64,000 bases of DNA from Rubrivivax sp. (GTDB lineage Bacteria; Pseudomonadota; Gammaproteobacteria; Burkholderiales; Burkholderiaceae_C), in the NCBI GenBank assembly GCA_016707445.1, contig JADJHR010000006.1, forward strand, positions 1-64,000. Direction: 5' to 3'. The position numbers and the translations under genes are program-made. Positions 1 through 7,974 of this stretch are shown in pieces. The notes beneath the pieces were generated by a model. That model was not told where the DNA came from. It made no database searches and was given only the letters and a program-made list of their open reading frames with translations. The first letter of the stretch is position 1; each line of letters begins with the position of its first letter.

Positions 1-73
1 CGCGCGACGAAGCCACGCATCGGCGGCGCGACGGCGCGGCCCAGCACACACCACAACGTCCCGGAGGAAACCC

Positions 74-886
74 ATGGACCTCAGCTCGATTCAGCAGTTT
101 CTCAGCACCACCGTCACCGAGTTGGCCATCAAGGTGGCGGCAGCCGTCGCGTTCTGGATCATCGGCCGCTGGCTGATCGGCAAGGTGATCGATCTGGTGC
201 GCGCGTCGATGAGCCGCAACCATGTCGACCCCACGCTGACCAAGTACCTGGGCTCGATCATCACCATCGCGCTGAACATCGCGCTGGTGCTCGGCATCCT
301 GGGCTACTTCGGCATCCAGACGACCTCGTTCGCGGCCATGCTGGCCGGTGCGGGCGTGGCGATCGGGGCGGCCTGGAGCGGCATGCTGGGCAACTTTGCC
401 GCCGGCGCCTTCATGCTGGTGCTGCGTCCGTTCAAGGTGGGTGACTTCGTCAGCGTCGCGGGCCTGACCGGCACCGTGCACGAGCTGGGGCTGTTCGGCA
501 CCACCCTGGTCACGCCCGATAACGTGATGACCATCGTCGGCAACGGCAAGATCTTCGCCGACCCCATTCAAAACTACTCTGCCCTGCCCGAGCGGCGCGT
601 CGAACGCACGGCGCAACTGGCCGGTGGCGTCGACACGACCGACGCCGTGGCCCGCCTCACGGCCGCCGTGCTGCAGGTGGCCAATGTCAGCAAGACGCGG
701 CCGCCCGAGGTCAGCGTGCTCGACATCAACCTGGTCGGACCGGTGATCGCGGTGCGTCCCTACACGCACACTGACAACTACTGGCAGGTGTACTTCGACA
801 CCAACCAGGCCATCCTGCACACCGCGCGCGAAGCCGGCTGGCCCGCGCCGACCCCGGCCAACGTGACGCGGCTGATCAAGGACTGA
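74..886 (+). CDS. MscS-family mechanosensitive ion channel (small type)
   Basis: Small-conductance mechanosensitive channel of the inner membrane, expected to open under hypo-osmotic stress. The 270-residue protein has three hydrophobic segments (about 16-36, 58-79 and 84-115). The third is the Gly/Ala-rich pore helix typical of MscS, and it is followed by the R-P-F-K-V-G-D-F beta-domain entry motif. Length and layout match the compact three-helix MscS class. The start is set by a GGAGG ribosome site at 63-67. It lies 5 bases before the SDR gene, so the two are probably co-transcribed. What lies upstream (1-73) is not resolved. Confidence 0.93.
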   Translation: MDLSSIQQFLSTTVTELAIKVAAAVAFWIIGRWLIGKVIDLVRASMSRNHVDPTLTKYLGSIITIALNIALVLGILGYFGIQTTSFAAMLAGAGVAIGAAWSGMLGNFAAGAFMLVLRPFKVGDFVSVAGLTGTVHELGLFGTTLVTPDNVMTIVGNGKIFADPIQNYSALPERRVERTAQLAGGVDTTDAVARLTAAVLQVANVSKTRPPEVSVLDINLVGPVIAVRPYTHTDNYWQVYFDTNQAILHTAREAGWPAPTPANVTRLIKD

Positions 887-891
887 GCGCC

Positions 892-1644
892 ATGACGGCA
901 ACGCGCGTGCTGCTCGTCACCGGTGGCAGCCGCGGCATCGGTGCGGCCTGCTGCCGTCAGGCCGCGACTGCCGGCTGGGACCTGGCGATCAACTACCTGC
1001 GTGACGCAACAGCCGCCGAGCAGGTGGCCGCCGACGTGCGCCGCACCGGGCGCCGCGCCATCACCGTGCAGGCCGACGTTGCCGACGAGGCCCAGGTTCT
1101 GGCGATGTTCGCTCGCGTCGACGCCGAACTCGGGCCGCTGGCCGGCCTGGTCAACAACGCCGGCATCGTCGACCAGCCGCAGCGTGTGGACACGATGAGC
1201 CTGGCGCGGCTGCGTCGCATGTTCGACACCAACATCCTGGGCAGTATTGTGTGTGCCCGCGAGGCGCTGCGGCGCATGAGCCGCCGGCACGGTGGCCCGG
1301 GTGGCGCCATCGTCAACCTGTCGTCGGCAGCGGCCCGGCTCGGCTCGCCCGGGCAGTACGTGGACTACGCCGCCAGCAAGGGCGCGATCGACACCTTCAC
1401 GCTCGGGCTGGCGCGCGAGGTGGCAGCCGAGGGCGTGCGAGTGAACGCCGTGCGCCCGGGCATCATCGACACCGACATCCATGCCAGCGGCGGCCTGCCC
1501 GACCGCGTGCAGCAGCTGGCACCCCAGGTGCCGATGCAGCGCGCCGGCAGTGCCGATGAGGTGGCCGCGGCGGTGCTGTGGCTGTTGTCCGATGCGGCGA
1601 GCTACGTCACCGGCACGGTGATCGATGTCACGGGCGGGCGCTGA
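892..1644 (+). CDS. SDR-family NAD(P)-dependent oxidoreductase
   Basis: Classical short-chain dehydrogenase/reductase of 250 residues. It shows the N-terminal cofactor motif TGGSRGIG (about 10-17), the NNAG motif (about 87-90), a catalytic Ser in the NLSSAA stretch, Y-A-A-S-K as the catalytic Tyr/Lys pair, and a C-terminal DVTGG end typical of the FabG-like group. Substrate cannot be told from sequence; it resembles YgfF-type glucose/3-oxoacyl reductases. It follows the MscS gene by 5 bases. Confidence 0.9.
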   Translation: MTATRVLLVTGGSRGIGAACCRQAATAGWDLAINYLRDATAAEQVAADVRRTGRRAITVQADVADEAQVLAMFARVDAELGPLAGLVNNAGIVDQPQRVDTMSLARLRRMFDTNILGSIVCAREALRRMSRRHGGPGGAIVNLSSAAARLGSPGQYVDYAASKGAIDTFTLGLAREVAAEGVRVNAVRPGIIDTDIHASGGLPDRVQQLAPQVPMQRAGSADEVAAAVLWLLSDAASYVTGTVIDVTGGR

Positions 1645-1724
1645 GCGACTGGGGTGTCGTCTGTACTGGGGGTGTAGGCGGCACCTCAAGCTGCCGAGAA
1701 TCCAGGCAGGTACTGTCACTTGCC

Positions 1725-2378
1725 ATGTCTTCCACCCCCGCCCTTGTCATCCCGCAAAGCCTGCGCGAAGAGGCGGCCAACGCGCTGAGCCACGGCCTGG
1801 GCTGCCTGCTGGCCGCGGCGTCGTTGCCGGTGCTGCTGGCCTCGGGCTGGCTGCCGGCACGGCCTGGCAGCGTGGTCGGTGCCGCGGTGTTCGCATTGAC
1901 AATGACGCTGGTCTACCTGGCGTCGACCGTCTATCACGCGCTGCCGCCGGGCCGCGCCAAACAATGGCTGAACCGCGTCGACCACGCGGCGATCTTTCTC
2001 TTCATCGCCGGCAGCTTCACGCCCTTTGCCTTGCGCAACCTGGACAGCGACAACGGCCTGGTCGCCTTCGGCCTGGTGTGGCTGCTGGCGTTGCTGGGCA
2101 TCGTGTGCAAGGCCGGCGGTGGTCTGCGCTGCCCCCTGCGCAGCACGCTGCTGTACGTCGCGCTGGGCTGGGTGGCGGCAGCGGCGGCGCTGCCGACGCT
2201 GGCCGTGCTGTCGGCCGGGCAGATCCTGCTGATTGCCGGCGGCGGCGCCGCCTACATGGTCGGCGCGGTGTTCTTCCTGATCGATCACCGGCTGCGTTAC
2301 AGCCACTTCATCTGGCATCTGTTCGTGCTGGCCGGCAGCGGCTGCCACTTCACGGCAGCGTTGCAGCACCTGGCTTGA
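1725..2378 (+). CDS. Hemolysin III / YqfA-family membrane protein
   Basis: Seven-helix integral membrane protein of the HlyIII/PAQR superfamily, 217 residues. Diagnostic features are the N-terminal E-E-x-A-N-x-x-S-H-G, the S-T-x-Y-H-A motif after the second helix, D-H-A-A-I-F in the third, and a C-terminal H-x-x-W-H-L-F-V-L-x-G-x-x-x-H. These His and Asp residues line the putative metal-dependent hydrolase site. The frame stays open upstream, but the ATG at 1725 gives the family-standard N-terminus. Despite the name, haemolytic activity is not established for most members. Confidence 0.9.
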   Translation: MSSTPALVIPQSLREEAANALSHGLGCLLAAASLPVLLASGWLPARPGSVVGAAVFALTMTLVYLASTVYHALPPGRAKQWLNRVDHAAIFLFIAGSFTPFALRNLDSDNGLVAFGLVWLLALLGIVCKAGGGLRCPLRSTLLYVALGWVAAAAALPTLAVLSAGQILLIAGGGAAYMVGAVFFLIDHRLRYSHFIWHLFVLAGSGCHFTAALQHLA

Positions 2379-2417
2379 CAGGTTCTGCTGCACACCCGGC
2401 CTGCCGGGCCCTGCTGT

Positions 2418-2438
2418 AGCCCTGGCGTGATCAGGGCT
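2418..2438. terminator. Hairpin between converging hlyIII-like gene and rlpA
   Basis: AGCCCTG and CAGGGCT form a perfect 7-base stem around a 7-base loop, and the hairpin overlaps the stop codon of rlpA. It sits where two converging transcripts meet, the place for a bidirectional terminator. No T-run follows on either strand, so an intrinsic terminator is only a possibility. Confidence 0.35.
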
Positions 2439-3132
2439 GCGGCGGCGGCGCCAGGCCGCGGTCGACCAGCATGGCCCCCAGCGGATCATCATCGTCGCGC
2501 AACGGGGGTGCATCAGGCACAGGCACAGGCGCCGGCGCCGGCGCCGACCCGCGACGCTGGCGCTGCCACAGCCCGGCGCGGATTTCGTCCGCAGTGATGC
2601 GCACCAGCTCGACCGGCGCCACCCCGCCCAGCACGCCCAGGCGCAGTGCGGCCGCGTAGCTCAAGTCAATGACACGGCCGTCGACGAAAGGCCCACGGTC
2701 GTTGATGCGCACCACCACCTCGCGCCCGTTGGCCGGGTTGCGCACGCGCGCATAGCTGGGCAGCGGCAGCGTCTTGTGCGCCGCCGTCATGGCGAACATG
2801 TCGTAGGTCTCGCCACTGGCCGTGGGCCGGCCGTGGAAGCGTGCGCCGTACCACGACGCCAGCCCGGTCTCGCGCCAGGCGATGTCGCTGGCCGCAGGCG
2901 TGTACCAGCGGCCCAGCACCTGGTAGGGCTTGTTGGGGCCACCCAGACGCAAGGGCTCGAGGCGGGGCTCGGCGTCGGGCACCCGATCCAGCCCGGGCGG
3001 CACGCGAACACCGGGGCCGTCAGCATCGATCGCCGGCCGCCGCGGGCCGGGCGAACTGCACGCGGCCAGCACCATCAGCAGGGCCAGCGACCAGGCCGCA
3101 CGGTGCAAGGAAAGAGCTGGCAGCGGGGACAA
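2431..3132 (-). CDS. rlpA: Septal ring lytic transglycosylase RlpA-like lipoprotein
   Basis: RlpA-type lipoprotein with a double-psi beta-barrel domain (about residues 88-175) that cleaves naked glycan strands at the septum. It carries G-L-A-S-W-Y-G, T-A-S-G-E, and the catalytic-region motif N-D-R-G-P-F (about 144-149). A lipobox L-A-A-C puts the lipidated Cys at residue 25. No SPOR domain is present: the C-terminus is only a Pro/Ala-rich tail, so it is a short family form. I chose a TTG start at 3132 because it gives a complete lipoprotein signal and has GGAGG about 10 bases upstream. The longer in-frame extension has no signal-peptide character. Confidence 0.88.
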   Translation of the reverse strand: MSPLPALSLHRAAWSLALLMVLAACSSPGPRRPAIDADGPGVRVPPGLDRVPDAEPRLEPLRLGGPNKPYQVLGRWYTPAASDIAWRETGLASWYGARFHGRPTASGETYDMFAMTAAHKTLPLPSYARVRNPANGREVVVRINDRGPFVDGRVIDLSYAAALRLGVLGGVAPVELVRITADEIRAGLWQRQRRGSAPAPAPVPVPDAPPLRDDDDPLGAMLVDRGLAPPPQP

Positions 3133-3139
3133 ACGGCAA

Positions 3140-3147
3140 CCACCTCC
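3140..3147 (-). promoter_or_regulatory. Ribosome binding site that decides the TTG start of rlpA
   Basis: On the minus strand GGAGGTGG lies about 7-10 bases before the TTG at 3132. No ATG with a comparable site precedes the lipoprotein signal, so this site supports the TTG initiation codon. Confidence 0.55.
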
Positions 3148-3276
3148 GCAATGACGACGAACCTGCACGACGCGCGTCGAGTATCGCGCGAAGCCCCTGG
3201 CGCTGATCGTGACGCACCGGGAGCCCTGCCTAAAGCCTTGCTTGCACCCGCGACGGCAATGGGGCCACAGTCGGTC

Positions 3277-4530
3277 ATGACTGTTCCTGCCAAGACCCGC
3301 ATCGCCAAACCGCCGCCGTCCAAGCCCCGCCTGCCCATGCAGGCGGCCGACCTGCAAGGCCTGTCGCGGCTGGCAACCGATGCCACGGTGGGCATCGTCG
3401 ATCTGGTGGAAAACCTGCACCACACCATCGTGCGCGGCGCCGGCATCGTGGCCGCACCCACGCGCGGGCCGGCGCCGGGGCTGACGGGTCTGGTCTATCG
3501 CGCCGTGCGCGGCAGCACGCGGCTGGTCGGCAAAGGGCTGGATCTGGGCCTGGGCGGCGTGGCGCGCCGCTGGCCGGTCGGCGACCGCAACCCGCAGCGT
3601 GAAGCCGCGCTGGCCGCACTCAACGGGGTGTTCGGCGACCATCTGGAAGCCAGTGCCAACCCACTGGCGATCGACATGCGGCTGCGCAGCGACGGCGTGG
3701 CGCTGGACCTGTCAGTCGACGCGCTGGCGGCGTGCTTTCCCCAGGCCAGGGGCCGCGTGATCGTGTTGATCCACGGCCTGTGCATGAACGACCTGCAGTG
3801 GACCCGCGAAGGCCACAACCATGGCCAGGCGCTGGCACGAGATCTCGACGCCAGCGCGGTTTATCTGCACTACAACTCGGGCCGGCACATTTCGGTCAAC
3901 GGGCGCGAGCTGGCACAGCAGCTGGAGTCACTGTTGCGGCATTGGCCGGTGCCGCTGACCGAGTTGCTGATCGTGGGCCACAGCATGGGCGGCCTGGTGG
4001 CGCGCAGCGCCTGCCATCTGGCGATGCAGCAGGCGCTGAACTGGCCACAGCGACTGACGGACCTGGTCTTTCTGGGCACGCCACACCACGGCGCGCCGCT
4101 GGAACGCGGTGGCCAGTTGATCGACCGCGCGCTCGGCGTCAGTCCCTACGCAGCACCCTTCGCCCGCTTGGGCAAAGTGCGCAGCGCGGGCATCACCGAC
4201 CTGCGCTTCGGCAATCTGCAGGATGCCGACTGGCAGGGCCGTGGCCGGGACATGCAGCGTCACGACGATCGCACACCGACGCCGCTGCCGCCCGGTGTGC
4301 CGGCCTGGCTGGTGGCCGCCACCACGGCCGACCGCGTGGGCAGCCTGCGCAGCACGGTGCTGGGTGACGGAATGGTGCGGCTGAGCAGTGCGCTGGGCCA
4401 CCACCCCAACCCGGCGCTGGCACTGGCCGTGCCCGATTCACACCGCTGGGTGGTGACGCGCACCAATCACTGGGATCTGCTGAGCCGACCCGAGGTCTAC
4501 GCCTGGATGCTCGAGCGCCTGGCGCGATAG
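3277..4530 (+). CDS. Alpha/beta hydrolase (lipase/PGAP1-like)
   Basis: Serine hydrolase of 417 residues. The hydrolase core starts near residue 158 with V-I-V-L-I-H-G (oxyanion region), the nucleophile elbow is G-H-S-M-G-G (Ser about 236), and L-G-T-P-H-H-G-A follows, a pattern of PGAP1/LipA-type lipases and esterases. The C-terminal T-N-H-W-D-L-L contains a candidate catalytic His. The N-terminal 150 residues lack a clear domain and no signal peptide is obvious. ATG 3277 is chosen; ATG 3259 in frame is an alternative. It is divergent from rlpA and converges with the next gene across 22 bases. Confidence 0.85.
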   Translation: MTVPAKTRIAKPPPSKPRLPMQAADLQGLSRLATDATVGIVDLVENLHHTIVRGAGIVAAPTRGPAPGLTGLVYRAVRGSTRLVGKGLDLGLGGVARRWPVGDRNPQREAALAALNGVFGDHLEASANPLAIDMRLRSDGVALDLSVDALAACFPQARGRVIVLIHGLCMNDLQWTREGHNHGQALARDLDASAVYLHYNSGRHISVNGRELAQQLESLLRHWPVPLTELLIVGHSMGGLVARSACHLAMQQALNWPQRLTDLVFLGTPHHGAPLERGGQLIDRALGVSPYAAPFARLGKVRSAGITDLRFGNLQDADWQGRGRDMQRHDDRTPTPLPPGVPAWLVAATTADRVGSLRSTVLGDGMVRLSSALGHHPNPALALAVPDSHRWVVTRTNHWDLLSRPEVYAWMLERLAR

Positions 4531-4552
4531 CGGCTTTGTCCGCTGACGGATT

Positions 4553-5320
4553 TCAACCCTTGCTGAGGTCGAGGTGGGTCAGCAGCGGGCCGAAGCCATC
4601 GACGGCATCATGGATGCCGTTGCTGCGCAGCGCATGCCAGTAGGTGGCGGTGTTGATGGCGATCACGGGCTTGCCCAGAAAGGCCTCGGCAACGGGCGCC
4701 ATGCGCGCCATGCTGAGGTTGGTGCCCACCTGCACGACGGCATCGATGTCGTCGCCGTCAAGCTGCTTGAGCGCATCGGCGATCTGGCGCTCGGTGACGC
4801 GTGAAATGTCGGTCCAGCTCTTGCAGCGCAACGGCAGGTCACGCACGGTGGTGATGCCGTAGTCCGAGAAATAGCGCGCTACATGCATGTTGGCCATCGG
4901 GTAGTAGGGCGACAGCACGGCGATGCGCCGGATGCCGCCGTAGGCCTTCATGGCCTCGACGCAGGACACCGAACCGACGCTGACCTGCTTGCCGGTCAGC
5001 TCGTGCACATGGCTGACAAAGCGCTCGCAGGCGGGTGCACCGCCGATGAAGGTGATGGCCGAGACCCCCATCACCAGGTAGTCGGGCTCGCAGGTCATGG
5101 CCGTGCGCAGCGCCGCATCGACGGCGCCTGTGATGACCTCGGCCCCGGCCATGAAGGCCTCGTCCGACAAGGCGCGCGCGTTCTCGATGTAGATGTCGCG
5201 GTACTGGTTGGTCACGCCGGCCGGCCGCATCGCGGCGAACTCTGGCTCGACCACGGTGTTGGTCGAGGGGCCGACGACGGCGAAGACGCGGCGCCAGCCG
5301 AGGGTGTCGCGGCTCGTCAT
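4553..5320 (-). CDS. Arylmalonate decarboxylase / maleate isomerase-family protein
   Basis: 255-residue member of the Asp/Glu racemase superfamily (AMDase and maleate cis-trans isomerase branch), judged by overall pattern: the N-terminal V-V-G-P-S-T-N region, a central R-R-I-A-V-L-S-P-Y segment, and a C-terminal D-A-V-V-Q-V-G-T-N-L followed by G-K-P-V-I-A-I-N-T-A. In known enzymes one or two cysteines in the M-G-x-S and S-C-T-N positions do the chemistry. Here both positions read Gly (85 and 199), so the standard cysteine mechanism looks absent. Its start overlaps the stop of the bicupin gene by 4 bases (ATGA), indicating translational coupling. Confidence 0.8.
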   Translation of the reverse strand: MTSRDTLGWRRVFAVVGPSTNTVVEPEFAAMRPAGVTNQYRDIYIENARALSDEAFMAGAEVITGAVDAALRTAMTCEPDYLVMGVSAITFIGGAPACERFVSHVHELTGKQVSVGSVSCVEAMKAYGGIRRIAVLSPYYPMANMHVARYFSDYGITTVRDLPLRCKSWTDISRVTERQIADALKQLDGDDIDAVVQVGTNLSMARMAPVAEAFLGKPVIAINTATYWHALRSNGIHDAVDGFGPLLTHLDLSKG

Positions 5321-6216
5321 TGGTAGGCCGGATCTTTCATGGGACCGATGGAGCGCGATCGCGTCGGCTGCAGCAGCACCGGTGGTTCAGATCCCGGATA
5401 GTCGGGCCCCCAGTTGACCGGCTTGCCCTGCATCTCGACACGGGCTTCGTCGGTGTACCAGTCGACCAGTCGGCCATCGCAACGCAGGATCCAGATCGTG
5501 CCCTCGGGGCCCGCGGTGAAGTCACCGTGGCGCACGCCCGCCGGGCGGAAGAAGTAGGTGCCCGGCCGCATCTGCCCGTAGTTGTAGTCGAAGCTGCCTT
5601 GCAGGCAGTAGGCTTCCTCGTAGCAGGGATGGTGGGCCAGCGGATGCTCGACCCAATTGGCCTTGGCCTTGATCAGCCGGGTATAGAAACCGGTCTCCTT
5701 GTCGTGGTGCAGCAGCTTGATGTAGAGGCCCGGTACCGGCGTGCCGCCCCGCGAGAAATCCATCGGGCTGCCATGCACCGGGTGGGTCACCTCGAACCAG
5801 TCCATCTGGCTGGCGCGCGTGATCTTCAGTTCATGCGCCGGATCACGCTGCGGGCTATGGGTGCTGGCAAGCGCAAAGCCCCAGTCACCAAACTCGCGGA
5901 ACAGCAGCACCCGCGTGCCGGCCTTGACCTGCAATGACGGGGTCAGCACGTCCACCGGGGCGATGAGGTAGTCGTCCTTGACCAGCAACTCGTCGCCCAC
6001 GCGAACTTCGCCCTCCAGCACATACCACTCGGTCTGGGCCACATGCACGCCGGCCGGCCGCGACCAATCACTTTGAAACTCGACCAACAGCGACGCCTCG
6101 CCCTTCTCCTCGCAATAGTTCAGGTTGCGCTGGCGCGCCTGACCCGTGCCGTGTGGCAACTCGGCCACATGCCAAATCAAGTCCTTCTCGTCGATCAACT
6201 CCACATGCGGTCTCAT
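5317..6216 (-). CDS. Bicupin-domain protein, catabolic type
   Basis: Cytoplasmic protein of 299 residues with two cupin halves. The first holds the G-V-H-V-A-Q-T-E-W-Y stretch, the second H-H-P-C-Y-E-E-A-Y with H-G-D-F near its end. Cupins of this size are often metal-dependent dioxygenases, isomerases or decarboxylases; the substrate is unknown. The start at 6216 has GGAGAG about 6 bases upstream, and the in-frame extension beyond it is dropped. It is the first gene of a two-gene operon with the isomerase-fold gene. A distant paralogue lies at 53053-54054 and shares the H-x-C-x-E-E-x-Y motif. Confidence 0.82.
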   Translation of the reverse strand: MRPHVELIDEKDLIWHVAELPHGTGQARQRNLNYCEEKGEASLLVEFQSDWSRPAGVHVAQTEWYVLEGEVRVGDELLVKDDYLIAPVDVLTPSLQVKAGTRVLLFREFGDWGFALASTHSPQRDPAHELKITRASQMDWFEVTHPVHGSPMDFSRGGTPVPGLYIKLLHHDKETGFYTRLIKAKANWVEHPLAHHPCYEEAYCLQGSFDYNYGQMRPGTYFFRPAGVRHGDFTAGPEGTIWILRCDGRLVDWYTDEARVEMQGKPVNWGPDYPGSEPPVLLQPTRSRSIGPMKDPAYQ

Positions 6217-6348
6217 CAGGTCTCTCCGGGTTTTCAAGGAATGCAGTTGGCCAGGCCAGGCCCTCAGCACGTTCCAAAGCAAATGGTGCGCCAGAAAAGT
6301 GGGGCGAATCAGGCGAAGCGGTGTTGCAGTCTCGTTTCAGGCCACCCT

Positions 6349-6371
6349 TCGCGTTTCAGACTCAAACGCGA
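6349..6371. repeat. 8-base inverted repeat upstream of the bicupin operon
   Basis: TCGCGTTT and AAACGCGA flank a 7-base spacer, about 130 bases upstream of the bicupin start and downstream of the tRNA terminator. It could be an operator for the bicupin/isomerase operon or a simple hairpin. The rest of 6217-6433 shows nothing recognisable. Confidence 0.3.
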
Positions 6372-6433
6372 GTCCTTGCGGGGACCTGGCAAAACGCACA
6401 TCTTGCAGTGACGCCGCGTTGGCACGCGGGAAT

Positions 6434-6464
6434 GAAAAAAACCCTAGAGCCTCGAGCTCTAAGG
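6434..6464 (-). terminator. Rho-independent terminator of tRNA-Arg
   Basis: Reading the minus strand, a GC-containing stem built on CTTAGAGC and GCTCTAG with a short TCGA-centred loop is followed by a run of seven T. It sits about 40 bases downstream of the mature tRNA 3' end, as expected for a monocistronic tRNA transcript. Confidence 0.75.
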
Positions 6465-6501
6465 CTTTCTGTTCACTTGAGGCCCCATGCGCAACCTGCT
6501 T

Positions 6502-6576
6502 TGGTGCGACCGGCAGGAATCGAACCTGCGACGTGGCCTTCGGAGGGCCGCATGATATCCACTTCACCACGGTCGC
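6502..6576 (-). tRNA. tRNA-Arg (anticodon CCG)
   Basis: Cloverleaf on the minus strand: acceptor GCGACCG pairs with CGGTCGC. The T-arm contains GGTTCGATTCC, the anticodon loop is CTCCGAA (anticodon CCG, decoding CGG), and CCA is encoded at the 3' end. The first pair of the anticodon stem is a C-A mismatch. The gene stands alone, with its own terminator and a likely promoter at 6590-6595. Confidence 0.93.
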
Positions 6577-6589
6577 ACGCCAAGCCGCG

Positions 6590-6595
6590 ATTGTA
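6590..6595 (-). promoter_or_regulatory. Candidate -10 box of tRNA-Arg
   Basis: TACAAT on the minus strand ends 13 bases before the mature tRNA 5' end, a normal distance for a -10 box plus a short leader. No good -35 hexamer is visible at the right spacing. Confidence 0.4.
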
Positions 6596-6648
6596 TGCGC
6601 CGGCGCCCGTGCCGACATCGCTGCGAAAGCAGCGCACATGTGGCCAGC

Positions 6649-6654
6649 TATAAT
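6649..6654 (+). promoter_or_regulatory. Candidate -10 box of the cytochrome c gene
   Basis: A perfect TATAAT in GC-rich sequence, about 80 bases upstream of the cytochrome c start and oriented towards it. The -35 position has no close match to TTGACA. Confidence 0.45.
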
Positions 6655-6734
6655 TTTGGGCTTTGGCGCCAGCCGGATTCCGCCCCAACGCTGCATGTTC
6701 GGGATGGCCGCAGCGATAGCCCCCCGAGGACTTC

Positions 6735-7301
6735 ATGAGCGATTCGAACCCCACCGCCCACGACGCGACCCATGGAGACCATGAGGTCCATGAAGGGCCG
6801 ATCAAGACGCCCAAGCAGCTGATCTGGGCCGTGGTGGCGGCGTTCGTGGTGCCGATCATCATCATCATCATGCTCACACGCTACGTGTCCAACGGCAATC
6901 AGCCGGCCGCCGGCAGCGACGGCCTGGGCGCTGAAGCCACGGCGCGCCGCTTGCAGCCGATCGGCTCGATCGAGTTGCGCGACGCGTCGGCACCGGTCGT
7001 GCTGCGCACGGGCGAGCAGGTCTACCAGGGCCAATGTTCGGCCTGCCACGGCACAGGCGCCGCCGGCGCCCCCAAGCTGGGTGATGCGGGTGCCTGGGGT
7101 CCGCGCCTGTCAGCGGGCTACGAGGCACTGCTGAATTCGTCGCTCAAGGGCAAGGGCGCGATGTCGCCACAGGGCGGCGGCGAGTTCTCCGACTTCGAGA
7201 TCGGCCGCGCCGTGGTCTACATGGCCAACCAGAGTGGCGGCAAGCTGGCCGAGCCCAAGGCCCCGGCAGCGGCGGCTTCAGCAGCCAGCGCGCCCAACTG
7301 A
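6735..7301 (+). CDS. Membrane-anchored cytochrome c5-type protein
   Basis: 188 residues with an N-terminal membrane anchor (about 28-48, containing a run of Ile) and a periplasmic class I cytochrome c domain with one haem site, C-S-A-C-H at 101-105. Met 143 in the G-A-M-S-P segment is the likely axial ligand. The C-terminus is an Ala-rich tail. It probably shuttles electrons in the respiratory chain. It is a single-gene unit: candidate TATAAT promoter upstream and a strong terminator immediately downstream. Confidence 0.93.
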   Translation: MSDSNPTAHDATHGDHEVHEGPIKTPKQLIWAVVAAFVVPIIIIIMLTRYVSNGNQPAAGSDGLGAEATARRLQPIGSIELRDASAPVVLRTGEQVYQGQCSACHGTGAAGAPKLGDAGAWGPRLSAGYEALLNSSLKGKGAMSPQGGGEFSDFEIGRAVVYMANQSGGKLAEPKAPAAAASAASAPN

Positions 7302-7324
7302 TCCGACCCGACCACTGCCACAGT

Positions 7325-7358
7325 CAGAACACCGCCCAAGGGCGGTGTTCTGCTTTTG
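7325..7358 (+). terminator. Rho-independent terminator after cytochrome c gene
   Basis: CAGAACACCGCCC and GGGCGGTGTTCTG form a perfect 13-base stem with a 2-base centre (the real loop must open one or two pairs), followed by CTTTTG. It lies 24 bases after the stop and can also stop transcription from the opposite strand. Confidence 0.88.
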
Positions 7359-7404
7359 TCGCATTCCTTTCGCAGCGGACCTCGCACGCCCCGCGATGGC
7401 CCGT

Positions 7405-7971
7405 TCAAGAATCCTTCACCGTCGCCGCGGGCGCAGCTTGCCCTGGTGGCTGCGGCCGTCGCTGGAAGCCGAAGCGTGTTGGCAGGGCGACCGACGTCGT
7501 CTCGTGCAACGGCCACAGCCCGGCCTCGATCGCATCACTGGCAGCCTCCATGTCCAGGCTGTGCACCAGCCCCAGGCCGAGGTCGGTCTGCAGGTAAAGC
7601 CAGCCTCGCTCATCGACCCAGGCCGCGGTCGCCTGCGCAGGCCGCCCGGTGTGCGACAGCAGTTGCGGTGCAGCGCCGGGCAGCGCAGACAGACGCCACA
7701 CCCAGGGGCAGGCTTCGAGCTCGACATACACGCGCTGAGGCCCGTTCTGGAAGTACCAGGCACCGTTCTCGTCGGCCGCGTAGTTGCGCTCGATGAACGC
7801 CAGCAGCTTGTCGTGCCGGATGCGACTGCCCTTGACCTGCGGGAACGGGCCTGCCGCCTGCACGCGCTCATCGCGCATGTACCAGTCGCCGCGCGCGTCC
7901 AGCGCCAGCCAGTCGTAGCAGTGCGGTACGTTGGGCCACTTGCGCAGCGCGGCTTCGACGATGTCATCCAT
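7405..7971 (-). CDS. DUF2946-type hypothetical protein
   Basis: 188-residue cytoplasmic protein rich in Trp and Tyr, with conserved-looking segments K-W-P-N-V-P-H-C-Y-x-W-L, D-W-Y-M-R-D and W-Y-F-Q-N-G-P-Q-R-V-Y-V near its middle. The pattern recalls an uncharacterised family common in Comamonadaceae and relatives that I associate with DUF2946; the family assignment is from memory. No motif gives a function. It ends the operon of the YheT-type hydrolase, with only 3 bases between the genes. Confidence 0.75.
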   Translation of the reverse strand: MDDIVEAALRKWPNVPHCYDWLALDARGDWYMRDERVQAAGPFPQVKGSRIRHDKLLAFIERNYAADENGAWYFQNGPQRVYVELEACPWVWRLSALPGAAPQLLSHTGRPAQATAAWVDERGWLYLQTDLGLGLVHSLDMEAASDAIEAGLWPLHETTSVALPTRFGFQRRPQPPGQAAPAATVKDS

Positions 7972-7974
7972 GAC

